64,000 nucleotides of DNA from Flavivirga amylovorans. Its GTDB lineage: Bacteria > Bacteroidota > Bacteroidia > Flavobacteriales > Flavobacteriaceae. The notes below the pieces were generated by a model. That model did no database searches, was not told the origin of the DNA, and saw only the letters and a program-made list of their open reading frames with translations. Numbering within the stretch: the stretch's first letter is position 1; each line of letters opens with the position of its first letter. Both the position numbers and the translations under genes were made by a program. Positions 18,153 through 26,562 of this stretch are shown in pieces. The stretch lies in assembly GCF_030540875.1 (NCBI RefSeq), contig NZ_JAUOEM010000003.1:186001-250000 (forward strand). The letters run 5' to 3'.

Positions 18153-21100
18153 TTAGAAGTTAATATTCAAACCAACAGTATAAGAAGTCATAATAGGTAA
18201 CAATCTTGTACCATAAGATAATTCATGAGCTTCTGGGTCTATACCGTCATTATTCGCTGTCCATCTCCAAGGATTATTTACTTGTAAAATTAATTGAGAT
18301 GGACCAATTGATAAACTAGATAAAACAGACTCTGGTATATTATAAATAAGACTTACTTCTCTTAATTTAATATAATCTGCGGATATTACATTAATATCAG
18401 CAAATTGATACAAATTATTGCTTAATATTGGTTCTGTAAAACGTGTTCCAATTCTTGGTACATTGCTAGTAGCTTCATCTCCTGATTGTTTCCAGCGATT
18501 AACCACATCTGCATGCGGTCTAGTAATTTGATTAAAATTAAGGTTAGGAACATCTCTACGCATTACATGCCCAAAACTACCAACAAACATTGTAGATAAC
18601 TCTAAGTTTTTATACCTAAATTGAGATCTAAAACTACCAACCCAATTTGGTACAACAGAACCACTAAAAACAAGCATATCAATTCCAGTTAAATCAGTAT
18701 ACTGGGTTGTTGCTTCTCCATTTACGTCTAAAACTTGCGGCAGCCCTTCTTCACTTATACCGGCCCACTGAAGGCTATACAATCCATTTGCAGGAAGCCC
18801 CGGAGCTGAATATAAACCTCGCAATAAATTTTCTGGGACCTCTTTCCGCTCTGATGTTTCTACATCAAGTACTTCGTTTTTGTTATACGATACTAACATT
18901 GTAGCTCCCCAATAAAAATTTTCTCTCTGTATTAATTTAGTATTGAGTTCAAGTTCAAATCCTTTATTCACAATAGTACCATTATTTGCTGTAACGCGTC
19001 TTATTCCATATGTAGGGTCAATCTCTCTACTAGATAAAACATCAATACTTTTCCTGTGATAAAAATCTAAAGAACCTGATAACTTATAATCAAACAACCC
19101 AAAGTCTAGTTTAATGTTATTGGTTACAGTTTCTTCCCATTTTAGGGCATCGTTTTTTGGGGATTCTATTGTTCCAATTATTTGACCTGCAAAGGCATCA
19201 AAATTTTGTGATATTTGTAGTTCAGGAATTGCTCCCCTAACTACATTACCATTGCTGCCATAGGTATATGCTAACTTTAAATTGTTAATCCAGGAAATAC
19301 TCTCCATAAAGTTTTCTTTAGAAATATTCCAGCCTGCTCCAAGAGACCATAATGGTTGCTGATTAAACCTGGCATTGCCTCCATACAAATTAAAGTTGTC
19401 TACACGGGCACTGGCATTAAGAATATATTTCTTGTCAAAGATGTATCCCATATTCCCAAAATACGAGGCAAACCTATCATCTTGAGATGTTATCTCTCTA
19501 AAATTTTCAAAATCATCAAAATAGAAAGTAAATCTATTCGCATTTAGTGATGGAAAAATAACTCCATTAAGATCATTTATATCTACAGGTTTTTCAATTA
19601 ATGTTGAGGGGTCAAATCCAAATTGGGTTGATTTATAAAATTCATTAAACCTTTTATTAATTTCTCCACCTCCTAGTAATACAATAGAATGTTTACCAAA
19701 AGTTTTGTCATAGTTTAATGTTCCTCTAATAGTATAGGCGTAATTATCTCCTGTATTGACCTGTTGAAGTGCTCCCTCTGGAATTATCTCCTCAACAATA
19801 TCACCAGTAACAAAATCAGTACGAGTAAAGGCAGCTCTTGACTGATTAAGAATTCTTGCATTTTTACTCCAAAAACTCTTATCTGTTCTGCTTCCTCTCT
19901 CATACTGAAAACCTGCGTTAAAAGTTAAATCTTTAGTGATTTTATAGTTAATATTCGTTTGTAATCTTGTTAAAAAAGATTTAAATCCTCTACTTGTTTC
20001 ATCTATATCGTTAAGTAAATTGCTATGAGTTTCTATTCCATATCGATCTAATACAAAATCAGAATGCCTTAGATTAAAAAAACCTCTTAGTCCTAATGGT
20101 TCTCCTATGTAATTTCTAGACTGATTAAGATAGTTACCTTGATCATCTACTAACTGCTCCCAAGGAGCAATTTGATCTATAACAGCTGATCTACCACCTA
20201 CACCTGGTTCCCTTGCAAAAATTGGCGAGTAATCTGCATCTTCGTAAATAAAATTCAACCCTAAACTCGCTGTTAAGCGATCACTAATTTTAAATTCATT
20301 ATTCAATCTAAAATTGATTTTTTCATTTTCATTACCAACATAACCACCTTCTTTAGATAGGTAGTTAAGGGAGGCTCTATAGTTAATTTTATCTCCGCCT
20401 CCTTGAACAGCTAAGTCATGTTGTTGAATAGTTCCAAATGCCAATAGTTTATCTTTAGACTGATCAAAGTTGTCACCCCTAGCTCTAATTTCAGCTACAG
20501 CAGCATCGTACGTAATTTGATCAATAGCTCCATTTCTCAAATCACGCATTAAATAACTTAACTCTGTTGGTCTTGAAGTTTCAATAGTATTAGGGCCAAT
20601 TCCATTAAGTGCATCTCCAAGCACTTCTTCTAAATAATCAATTGTTTCACTTGCATTGGCTTTATTTAAATAGTCTAAATCCCATTTTGGAGTTAACTGA
20701 TGTGTATATCTATAAGATACTTTTGGTACTGAGGCAGAACCTTTTTTTGTTGTAATTACAATAACACCATTAGAAGATTGTGCTCCCCAAATAGATGCCG
20801 CAGCTCCATCTCTCAAAAAAGTAATTTTTTCAATGTTATTTGGGTTAATACTAGATAATCCTTCATCAGTAGGAAAGCCATCAATAACTACCAATGGAGA
20901 AGAGTTTCCTGTAATAGTTGAAATACCACGCATGATCAACCTATTATCGTTATCTGAATCTGGTAAAAAGTTTACCATAAAGTTAGCATCTCCAAAAGTA
21001 GAATTTAAAACTCCGGGAACAAGCCCTTCCAGCCTAGCTTGAACGCTAGTTTCCAATGTTTTTACATCTTTTCCTTTTATTACTGAATAAGAACCAGTAG

Positions 21101-21806
21101 CTCTTTCCTTAGAAATTTTTTGATATCCAGAAGACACCACTACTACCTCGTTTAATTCACTAATACTCTCTTTTAGCGTAATATTGTATACTGTTTGTTC
21201 TGCTTTAATTTGATCTTTGAAAAATTCATATCCTAAACCAGAGACAATTAAATAATGGCCAACATCTGCTTTTATGGTAAATTTACCATCAAAATCTGTT
21301 GATGTGCTTCTCACAACAAAGTCGCTGGATATTTTTTCTGATGTAGGCTCTCTATTTGATACATAAACAGTGATTCTAGATAGTGGTAGATTATTTTCAT
21401 CTGTTACTGTACCAGTTATCACAAGTTCCTGTACCTCTGAAGCTTGACGTATAGTAATAGTGTTATTGGCCGAAATATTAAATTTGAAATCTCCTTTAGA
21501 AAGGCTTTTTTCTAATAATCTATTAGCGTTTATTACCCCTTTTTTCACATTTATTTTGGGATAATCTTTAAACATGCCAGATTTGTAGATAAAATTAAAA
21601 TCTGTTTGGGTTTTTATAATTTTAAAAACCTCATCAACGCTTATGGTTCTATCTGCATCAATCTTGATTTTTGCATTTTGAGAGAATACCCCATCTGATG
21701 TTAAGCTAAAGACTGTAGAACAAAATAAGAGTATAAATGTTCTCATAATAAATTTTAGTAAGTTCTTTCGTTTGAAAGAAAGAACACTTGTTAATTTAAT
21801 TTCCAT
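18153..21806 (-). CDS. SusC/RagA-family TonB-dependent transporter with STN signalling domain (module B)
   Basis: A 1217-residue outer membrane transporter built like the module A protein. It has an N-terminal segment opening MEIKLTS, an STN domain (about 45-115) and a carboxypeptidase-regulatory-like domain (about 128-212; VITGTVTDENNLPLSRITVY). The plug has the signature GYQKISKERATGSYS, IMRGISTITGNSSPLVVIDG and DGAAASIWGAQSSNGVIVITTKKG. The barrel ends in Phe. The STN domain and the adjacent fecR and ECF sigma genes indicate surface signalling. The shared QKISKERATGS plug signature and synteny show that modules A and B arose by duplication. Confidence 0.94.
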   Translation of the reverse strand: MEIKLTSVLSFKRKNLLKFIMRTFILLFCSTVFSLTSDGVFSQNAKIKIDADRTISVDEVFKIIKTQTDFNFIYKSGMFKDYPKINVKKGVINANRLLEKSLSKGDFKFNISANNTITIRQASEVQELVITGTVTDENNLPLSRITVYVSNREPTSEKISSDFVVRSTSTDFDGKFTIKADVGHYLIVSGLGYEFFKDQIKAEQTVYNITLKESISELNEVVVVSSGYQKISKERATGSYSVIKGKDVKTLETSVQARLEGLVPGVLNSTFGDANFMVNFLPDSDNDNRLIMRGISTITGNSSPLVVIDGFPTDEGLSSINPNNIEKITFLRDGAAASIWGAQSSNGVIVITTKKGSASVPKVSYRYTHQLTPKWDLDYLNKANASETIDYLEEVLGDALNGIGPNTIETSRPTELSYLMRDLRNGAIDQITYDAAVAEIRARGDNFDQSKDKLLAFGTIQQHDLAVQGGGDKINYRASLNYLSKEGGYVGNENEKINFRLNNEFKISDRLTASLGLNFIYEDADYSPIFAREPGVGGRSAVIDQIAPWEQLVDDQGNYLNQSRNYIGEPLGLRGFFNLRHSDFVLDRYGIETHSNLLNDIDETSRGFKSFLTRLQTNINYKITKDLTFNAGFQYERGSRTDKSFWSKNARILNQSRAAFTRTDFVTGDIVEEIIPEGALQQVNTGDNYAYTIRGTLNYDKTFGKHSIVLLGGGEINKRFNEFYKSTQFGFDPSTLIEKPVDINDLNGVIFPSLNANRFTFYFDDFENFREITSQDDRFASYFGNMGYIFDKKYILNASARVDNFNLYGGNARFNQQPLWSLGAGWNISKENFMESISWINNLKLAYTYGSNGNVVRGAIPELQISQNFDAFAGQIIGTIESPKNDALKWEETVTNNIKLDFGLFDYKLSGSLDFYHRKSIDVLSSREIDPTYGIRRVTANNGTIVNKGFELELNTKLIQRENFYWGATMLVSYNKNEVLDVETSERKEVPENLLRGLYSAPGLPANGLYSLQWAGISEEGLPQVLDVNGEATTQYTDLTGIDMLVFSGSVVPNWVGSFRSQFRYKNLELSTMFVGSFGHVMRRDVPNLNFNQITRPHADVVNRWKQSGDEATSNVPRIGTRFTEPILSNNLYQFADINVISADYIKLREVSLIYNIPESVLSSLSIGPSQLILQVNNPWRWTANNDGIDPEAHELSYGTRLLPIMTSYTVGLNINF

Positions 21807-21845
21807 AAATTTGTGTGTTAGTTAATTTATTAATTGACGTGTTAG

Positions 21846-21889
21846 GGAAATTGAGGTTTGTTTGGTGAGATATTCTAACCTCTTTTTCC
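21846..21889 (-). promoter_or_regulatory. Conserved hairpin between fecR and susC (module B copy)
   Basis: On the + strand the arms are GGAAATTGAGGTT (21846-21858) and AACCTCTTTTTCC (21877-21889), pairing 5 + 6 bp around a 2x2 internal loop. The loop carries GGTGAGAT (21864-21871). The octamer starts 5 bases after the left arm, exactly as in module A, and 5 bases (4 in A) separate it from the right arm. Stem sequences differ between modules, loop octamers are identical. It lies 13 bases after the fecR stop and 39 before the susC start. Confidence 0.58.
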
Positions 21890-21902
21890 TTTATTTTTAG
21901 TA

Positions 21903-23054
21903 CTACCTAAAAATGATAGTGTCGTTGTTTATTTCATATGTAATATTATTTATAGTTCTAATAATTTCTAATATTTCTTTTATACTTTGATTTTTTCTTA
22001 AAATTCCTGTGAATAGGATGTCTTTAAGGGTTGGGTCTACAAAAATCACATTAAAATCATACCATCTGGCTAACACTTTCATGATTTTATCAAGAGGCAT
22101 GTCTTCAAAACTAAAGATGCCTTCCTTCCAAGAGATTGCTGAGAACGTATCTACGTTCACTACTTCAATTCCAGAAGTATTCTGTTTAATTATAGCTTGT
22201 TGATTTGGACTTAAACTGGTACTAGAGGCGCCATTTACGATATTCACTTTACCCTCAACAAGCGTTGAGTATATGTAGGCTTCATATTTGTAGGCTTTAA
22301 TATTAAACTCAGTGCCTAGAACCTCTAATTCTTGGTTGTCTGTAATGACACTAAATTTTGCACCATCGTGCTCGCTACTTGGAGATACATCAAAGTAAGC
22401 CTCTCCGTATATTAATTCTACCTTTCTTAATGCTCCGCTAATAAAATTTGTTGGGTATTTAAGTTTTGATTCTGAATTTAACCACACCTTAGTGCCATCA
22501 GAAAGTTTTACGTAATACTGTCCTCCTCTTGGTACGGTTAAATAGTTATAAGCTATTTCTGTTTTAACAGAATTGGTTTTTTCATAAATGATCTTTGTAC
22601 CATCACTCTTTATATTATCAGTAACATAACTTTGATCTTTTACTAAAGTTATATCTGTACCATCTTCTAATGTAAGTGTTGCTTTATCTGTACCTTTTTT
22701 AATGGTATTATTTACAATGATAGGCTCGTGGTTTACTTTTTGTGTATTATTTTTTATTAATAAAGGAAGAGAAATAAGAATTGCTATAACAGCTGCCGCA
22801 GCATATTTAAATACGCTTCTCTTATACAAAGGTATTTTCTTTAATGGCATGCTAGTTTCTTCTATCCTTTTAATCACTCCCGCAAAAGCTTCATCAATAT
22901 TAGCTTTAGACTGACTTAAGTTTATATCGTAATTGTCTCTAATATAATTTTCGAGCGTTATTTGATTTTGAGAATCTTCTAACCATTTTTGAAGTTCTCT
23001 GAGCTCAGCATCGGTGATTGTACGATTTAAAACTTTATATATTAAATATTTCAT
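21903..23054 (-). CDS. FecR-family anti-sigma / sigma-regulator protein (module B)
   Basis: A 383-residue inner membrane protein. The N-terminal sigma-binding part (about 1-78) is followed by a membrane helix (about 84-102; YAAAAVIAILISLPLLI). The periplasmic FecR domain (about 170-285) has VPRGGQYYVKLSDGTKVWLN and GEAYFDVSPSS. A DUF4974-like end (about 310-383; FEDMPLDKIMKVLARWYDFN) follows. It is divergent from its ECF sigma gene and upstream of susC, as in module A. It should hold the sigma factor inactive or prime it until SusC signals. Confidence 0.93.
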   Translation of the reverse strand: MKYLIYKVLNRTITDAELRELQKWLEDSQNQITLENYIRDNYDINLSQSKANIDEAFAGVIKRIEETSMPLKKIPLYKRSVFKYAAAAVIAILISLPLLIKNNTQKVNHEPIIVNNTIKKGTDKATLTLEDGTDITLVKDQSYVTDNIKSDGTKIIYEKTNSVKTEIAYNYLTVPRGGQYYVKLSDGTKVWLNSESKLKYPTNFISGALRKVELIYGEAYFDVSPSSEHDGAKFSVITDNQELEVLGTEFNIKAYKYEAYIYSTLVEGKVNIVNGASSTSLSPNQQAIIKQNTSGIEVVNVDTFSAISWKEGIFSFEDMPLDKIMKVLARWYDFNVIFVDPTLKDILFTGILRKNQSIKEILEIIRTINNITYEINNDTIIFR

Positions 23055-23176
23055 AATTAAATGTATAATTTGGGGTTTTGAGTTTTTCTTTTAATTTAAT
23101 AGCGTGACTCTTTTTTTTAGAAAAACCCCCAAAAAAAAATATTTTTTTTTTAATCTTTGAGAAACTTTTAAATTTT

Positions 23177-23755
23177 ATGAATGAAAAAGATGCCATAAAA
23201 AGGTTGCGAGAAGGGGATAAAACGGCATTTAAATATTTGTTCGAATTATTTTACGATAGGCTAGTAGCCTATATACTTACCTATACTAACGACAAAATGC
23301 TAGCTGAAGATATTGTGCAGCAAGTATTTTTGAATCTATGGAATGGAAGGGCTAAACTTAATGAAATTAAAAACCCGAAAAGCTACTTATACACAATGGT
23401 TTATAATCTTTTTATAGATAGCAGGAAACATGAAAAAAAAGTGAATAAACTTTTAGACAATATTTATGAGAAGGCTCTAAGAGAAAGGATTAAAGAAGAT
23501 AAGTCTCTCATTGATTTAAGAATTAAAAAAATGAATGCTATCATAGAAACCTTACCTCCAAAATGTAGAGAAATACTTAAAATGAATAAGGTACAAGGTT
23601 TTAAGTATAAAGAGATTGCAGAAATTTTAGGGATTTCTATCAAAACGGTGGAAAATCAAATGGGGTTGGCTTATAAAAAAGTTAGAAAAGCATTTGAAAA
23701 CCCCTCATTAATCTTATTCCTTATTAAGTCAAGAAATCTATTAAAATTTAATTAA
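23177..23755 (+). CDS. ECF RNA polymerase sigma factor, FecI type (module B)
   Basis: A 192-residue sigma factor. Region 2 (about 14-80) has LFYDRLVAYILTYTND and DIVQQVFLNLWNGR. Region 4 (about 120-175) has PPKCREILKMNKVQGFKYKEIAEILGISIKTV. It is divergent from fecR. Just upstream, an AATCTTTG sequence (23152-23159) is close to, but not an exact match for, TAnnTTTG. A C-rich tract preceded by AAAAA lies about 25 bases before that CTTTG, and a similar AAAAATACCCC lies at a like distance in module A. It should drive module B expression. Confidence 0.92.
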   Translation: MNEKDAIKRLREGDKTAFKYLFELFYDRLVAYILTYTNDKMLAEDIVQQVFLNLWNGRAKLNEIKNPKSYLYTMVYNLFIDSRKHEKKVNKLLDNIYEKALRERIKEDKSLIDLRIKKMNAIIETLPPKCREILKMNKVQGFKYKEIAEILGISIKTVENQMGLAYKKVRKAFENPSLILFLIKSRNLLKFN

Positions 23756-24165
23756 ATCCAAAATTGGCTAAGCTAGGTGTAGGAAAAATAATAATGGAGG
23801 CAGACCAAGAGGGGTGTCACAAAGATTAATAGATTTAACCCCTAAATTATAAGTTGTTTTATCAAAAAACTAAAAACAATTAATTATCCACTTTTTTGTT
23901 GCAAGTCCAGTTTTCTATGTTGCTAAATAGTAGTAAATAAGAAAGATATTGTTATAAGAGAATAAAAATAGAAGTAATTTTAGTTGTGCTTTTTCTTAAA
24001 TTTCGTGAGTTATAGAGGCAAACATTTCATGTTTAAAAGCAATAATTTTCATTTTTGAGCTATTTTTATCTAATTGTAACTCACTGTTATACCATATATT
24101 TTAACAAAATTCAGGATAAAATGCAAAAAAATCGGTTAAAATGTTGTTTTTTAAGATTATTTGCA
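23756..24165. other. Non-coding gap before the gliding cluster
   Basis: About 410 AT-rich bases. A weak GGGGT/ACCCC inverted repeat near 23813-23847 may end the sigma transcript. No open frame worth calling was found. The promoter of the next gene lies at its right edge. Confidence 0.4.
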
Positions 24166-24173
24166 TAGTTTTG
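24144..24173 (+). promoter_or_regulatory. Bacteroidota housekeeping promoter of the gliding cluster
   Basis: TTG at 24144-24146, 19 bases, then TAGTTTTG at 24166-24173. This matches the TTG-N(17-23)-TAnnTTTG pattern and lies 28 bases before the ATG at 24202. Confidence 0.65.
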
Positions 24174-24201
24174 CTATTCATAATCAAGAAAATTTTGTAA
24201 T

Positions 24202-24645
24202 ATGAAAATGAAAATTATATTTTTTAGTCTTAGTTTATTTTTAATAACGGGCGCAAGTTTTGCTCAAAAAGATGCCCCTAGAAGTATTATTAGTGAAAAA
24301 GTAGGAATAAAAAAATACCATGACAAGGATGAATTGGATCGCATGCAAAAAGGACAATTGTTAGAGCTTTATATTGAAAGAATAAAGCTTCTTGTTAAAA
24401 CGTTGCCTTATATTGCATTTGCAACAAAACCAGGTGTAACAATGTCTACTTTAGGTATTCCAAATACAAAAGATAACAGATCTACTTTAGAAGACGAATT
24501 TGAAGCATCTGATGCATTTTTAGAAACAACTCTAAATTTTCAGAGAACCATGCTGCCATACTCAGATAAAAGTAATTTAGTAGCAGCTATTATATTCTAC
24601 GAAGATACAATGAAAGCACTGCATCAATACAGTGAATTTCGTTAA
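24202..24645 (+). CDS. Small exported protein upstream of the gliding cluster
   Basis: A 147-residue protein with a clear signal peptide (about 1-21, ending GASFAQ). The mature part is mostly helical, with LLELYIERIKLLVKTLPYIAFATK in the centre. I do not recognise a domain. The position ahead of a sprC-sprD-sprB-sprF-like set, in the same direction, suggests an accessory role in gliding or T9SS. The F. johnsoniae sprB operon is reported to contain small upstream genes of unknown role, and this may be one of their counterparts (inference). A hairpin at 24719-24743 may limit read-through to the next gene. Confidence 0.7.
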   Translation: MKMKIIFFSLSLFLITGASFAQKDAPRSIISEKVGIKKYHDKDELDRMQKGQLLELYIERIKLLVKTLPYIAFATKPGVTMSTLGIPNTKDNRSTLEDEFEASDAFLETTLNFQRTMLPYSDKSNLVAAIIFYEDTMKALHQYSEFR

Positions 24646-25030
24646 TTAAGATTTGTTTATATTATTTGTTTATCGGACTAATGATAAATAATTTTTTTCA
24701 TTAACAATACAATATATAAAGGTTTAATTCTAAATTAAACCTTAAGTATCATTCTATAGTTTATTTTATAGTATACATTATTTGTATAATATATAAATAG
24801 ACAAAATCATTTTAGTATACAGATTTTCTTTAGGTTATAAATTTTATAAAAATAAGCTTTTTTGTTTTTATAAAATTTAAAACATTAGCAATGTAAGATT
24901 TTCTATTCGCAAAGAGTAGTTAAAATAGATACAGTGTATTACATCGAGTAAATTAATAAGTAAATTCTTTCAATATTATGCATTTCATCGAATATATTCG
25001 CTTTTTATGGAATTAAATTGTAAATAATTG
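24646..25030. other. Non-coding gap within the gliding cluster
   Basis: About 385 very AT-rich bases. It contains the hairpin at 24719-24743 and, at the right edge, a promoter-like element for the beta-helix gene. I see no gene. Confidence 0.4.
24719..24743. terminator. Hairpin after the small exported protein gene
   Basis: Perfect 10-bp inverted repeat AAGGTTTAAT / ATTAAACCTT with a 5-base loop, 73 bases after the stop. There is no T-run on the + side, so it may be a weak terminator or an mRNA-stabilising stem. Confidence 0.5.
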
Positions 25031-25038
25031 TAAATTTG
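25031..25038 (+). promoter_or_regulatory. Candidate -7 element upstream of the beta-helix gene
   Basis: TAAATTTG fits TAnnTTTG exactly and lies 36 bases before the ATG at 25075. The -33 TTG is not at the usual distance, so this is tentative. Confidence 0.4.
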
Positions 25039-25074
25039 AATATTGAACTTAACAAGTGTTAAATATTAACAGCT

Positions 25075-26385
25075 ATGAGAAAAATTATACAAATAGTGGT
25101 GTTGCTTTTATTGACTGGAAGTGCATCAGCCCAGCAAGAAAAAGGAATAATTGGTACAGATAATTGGTTGAATAATTGGACCGATTTTGATCCTAAAAGT
25201 GCTGACTACGGAGAACCGAATGAGATTCTTACAGGAAATATAACCGAGGATAAAAAACTATATAAGAAAGATATTTACCTATTAATGGGTAATGTTTTTG
25301 TTACAGATAGTGTTACGCTTACTATAGAGCCAGGAACCGTAATTATTGGTGATTGGGAATCGCAAGCATCTTTAACTATTGCTAAAGGAGCAACTATAAT
25401 GGCAGAAGGTTTAGAAACAGATCCAATAGTATTTACTTCTAATAGAAGTGTTAAAAAACCGGGAGATTGGGGAGGTATCATTTTATTAGGTGATGCCCCG
25501 ACCAATAAATTCGGAAACGGTTCTGTTGCATCTATGTATGCTAATCTAGACCAATCTTCGTATCAACATACAAATTATGGCGGCGAAAATGTTAAAAGTA
25601 ATTCTGGTGTATTGAAGTATGTTAGAATTGAGTATGCTGGAGGAGGAAAGAAAGGAAGAGGAGCGGCTAAATTTGATGGATTGCTATTGGCTGGTGTCGG
25701 TAACGAAACAGTATTGGAAAATATAATGGTAAGCTATTGTGAAGGAGATTCTTTTGAAGTAATGGGTGGAGGTGTTAATTTTGTTAAAGCAGTTTCTTAT
25801 AGCTCTAATAGTAACGATTTTAAATTTAATTTAGGGACACAATCTAGGTTAGATAATTCATTAGCTATTCGATCTCCATATGCTACCAGTAGTAAAGGAG
25901 CAAGATGTTTAGATATTTCTTCATACGATAAAAAAGAACAGGTTGATTTTACAAAGCCTGGAACATCAATAATTGCTAAAAATATGACGATGTTAAATAT
26001 GAGTGATGATTTAAATTCCCATATTCAATTAGGCTTAATTAAAGAAGCTGTTTTTATAGGAGAAAAAGCGTCTCTGGATATTAATAAAAGTGTTATTTCT
26101 GGATTTAATCCAGCTGTAATATTAGATGATAAAATAATTATTAATCAAGAAAATTTAGAGAAAATTAAATTCGTTGATATGTTTTTTAATAACTGTAATG
26201 GAAACATATTTAAAGAGTATAACTCTAATAATGAGGATTTAGAGAATTGGTATGGTAATAGATCTTTTTACAATGTATATTCCAAAACTCAAAATTCAGA
26301 AACATTTATTGATTTAAAAAATAGAAGAAGACCTGACTATAGATTGCGTATTAATAAAATAATAGCAGCCAATGGCAAAAATTAA
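25075..26385 (+). CDS. Secreted parallel beta-helix repeat protein
   Basis: A 436-residue protein with a signal peptide (about 1-19, ending SASAQ). The mature part has the turn pattern of a right-handed parallel beta-helix: VTLTIEPGTVIIGD, LTIAKGATIMAEG, DPIVFTSNR, GDWGGIILLGDAPTN, LKYVRIEYAGGG. Flavobacterial homologues are surface or secreted proteins often found in T9SS-rich strains. No catalytic site is visible and no C-terminal sorting domain is obvious. It lies upstream of the T9SS-sorted protein gene, separated by 177 bases that hold a hairpin, so it belongs to the gliding cluster by position. Function unknown. Confidence 0.78.
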   Translation: MRKIIQIVVLLLLTGSASAQQEKGIIGTDNWLNNWTDFDPKSADYGEPNEILTGNITEDKKLYKKDIYLLMGNVFVTDSVTLTIEPGTVIIGDWESQASLTIAKGATIMAEGLETDPIVFTSNRSVKKPGDWGGIILLGDAPTNKFGNGSVASMYANLDQSSYQHTNYGGENVKSNSGVLKYVRIEYAGGGKKGRGAAKFDGLLLAGVGNETVLENIMVSYCEGDSFEVMGGGVNFVKAVSYSSNSNDFKFNLGTQSRLDNSLAIRSPYATSSKGARCLDISSYDKKEQVDFTKPGTSIIAKNMTMLNMSDDLNSHIQLGLIKEAVFIGEKASLDINKSVISGFNPAVILDDKIIINQENLEKIKFVDMFFNNCNGNIFKEYNSNNEDLENWYGNRSFYNVYSKTQNSETFIDLKNRRRPDYRLRINKIIAANGKN

Positions 26386-26392
26386 ATTTACT

Positions 26393-26427
26393 GGAAGGGG
26401 TTCAGTTCATATAAGTTGAACCTTCCC
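26393..26427 (+). terminator. Hairpin between the beta-helix and SprC-like genes
   Basis: GGAAGGGGTTCA (26393-26404) pairs with TGAACCTTCC (26417-26426) with a small bulge and a 12-base loop. There is no T-run, so partial termination or mRNA stabilisation is possible. Confidence 0.4.
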
Positions 26428-26562
26428 ATAAATTTAAGCAGAGTTCTTTTTAATTAAACCAACCAACAATTATTAAAAGTGATTTTCTATTATTCTAATG
26501 GTATCGTCGTTAGAACGGTAATTGTTTCAAAAAGTTTTATTAACTAAAGACAATAATATCGT

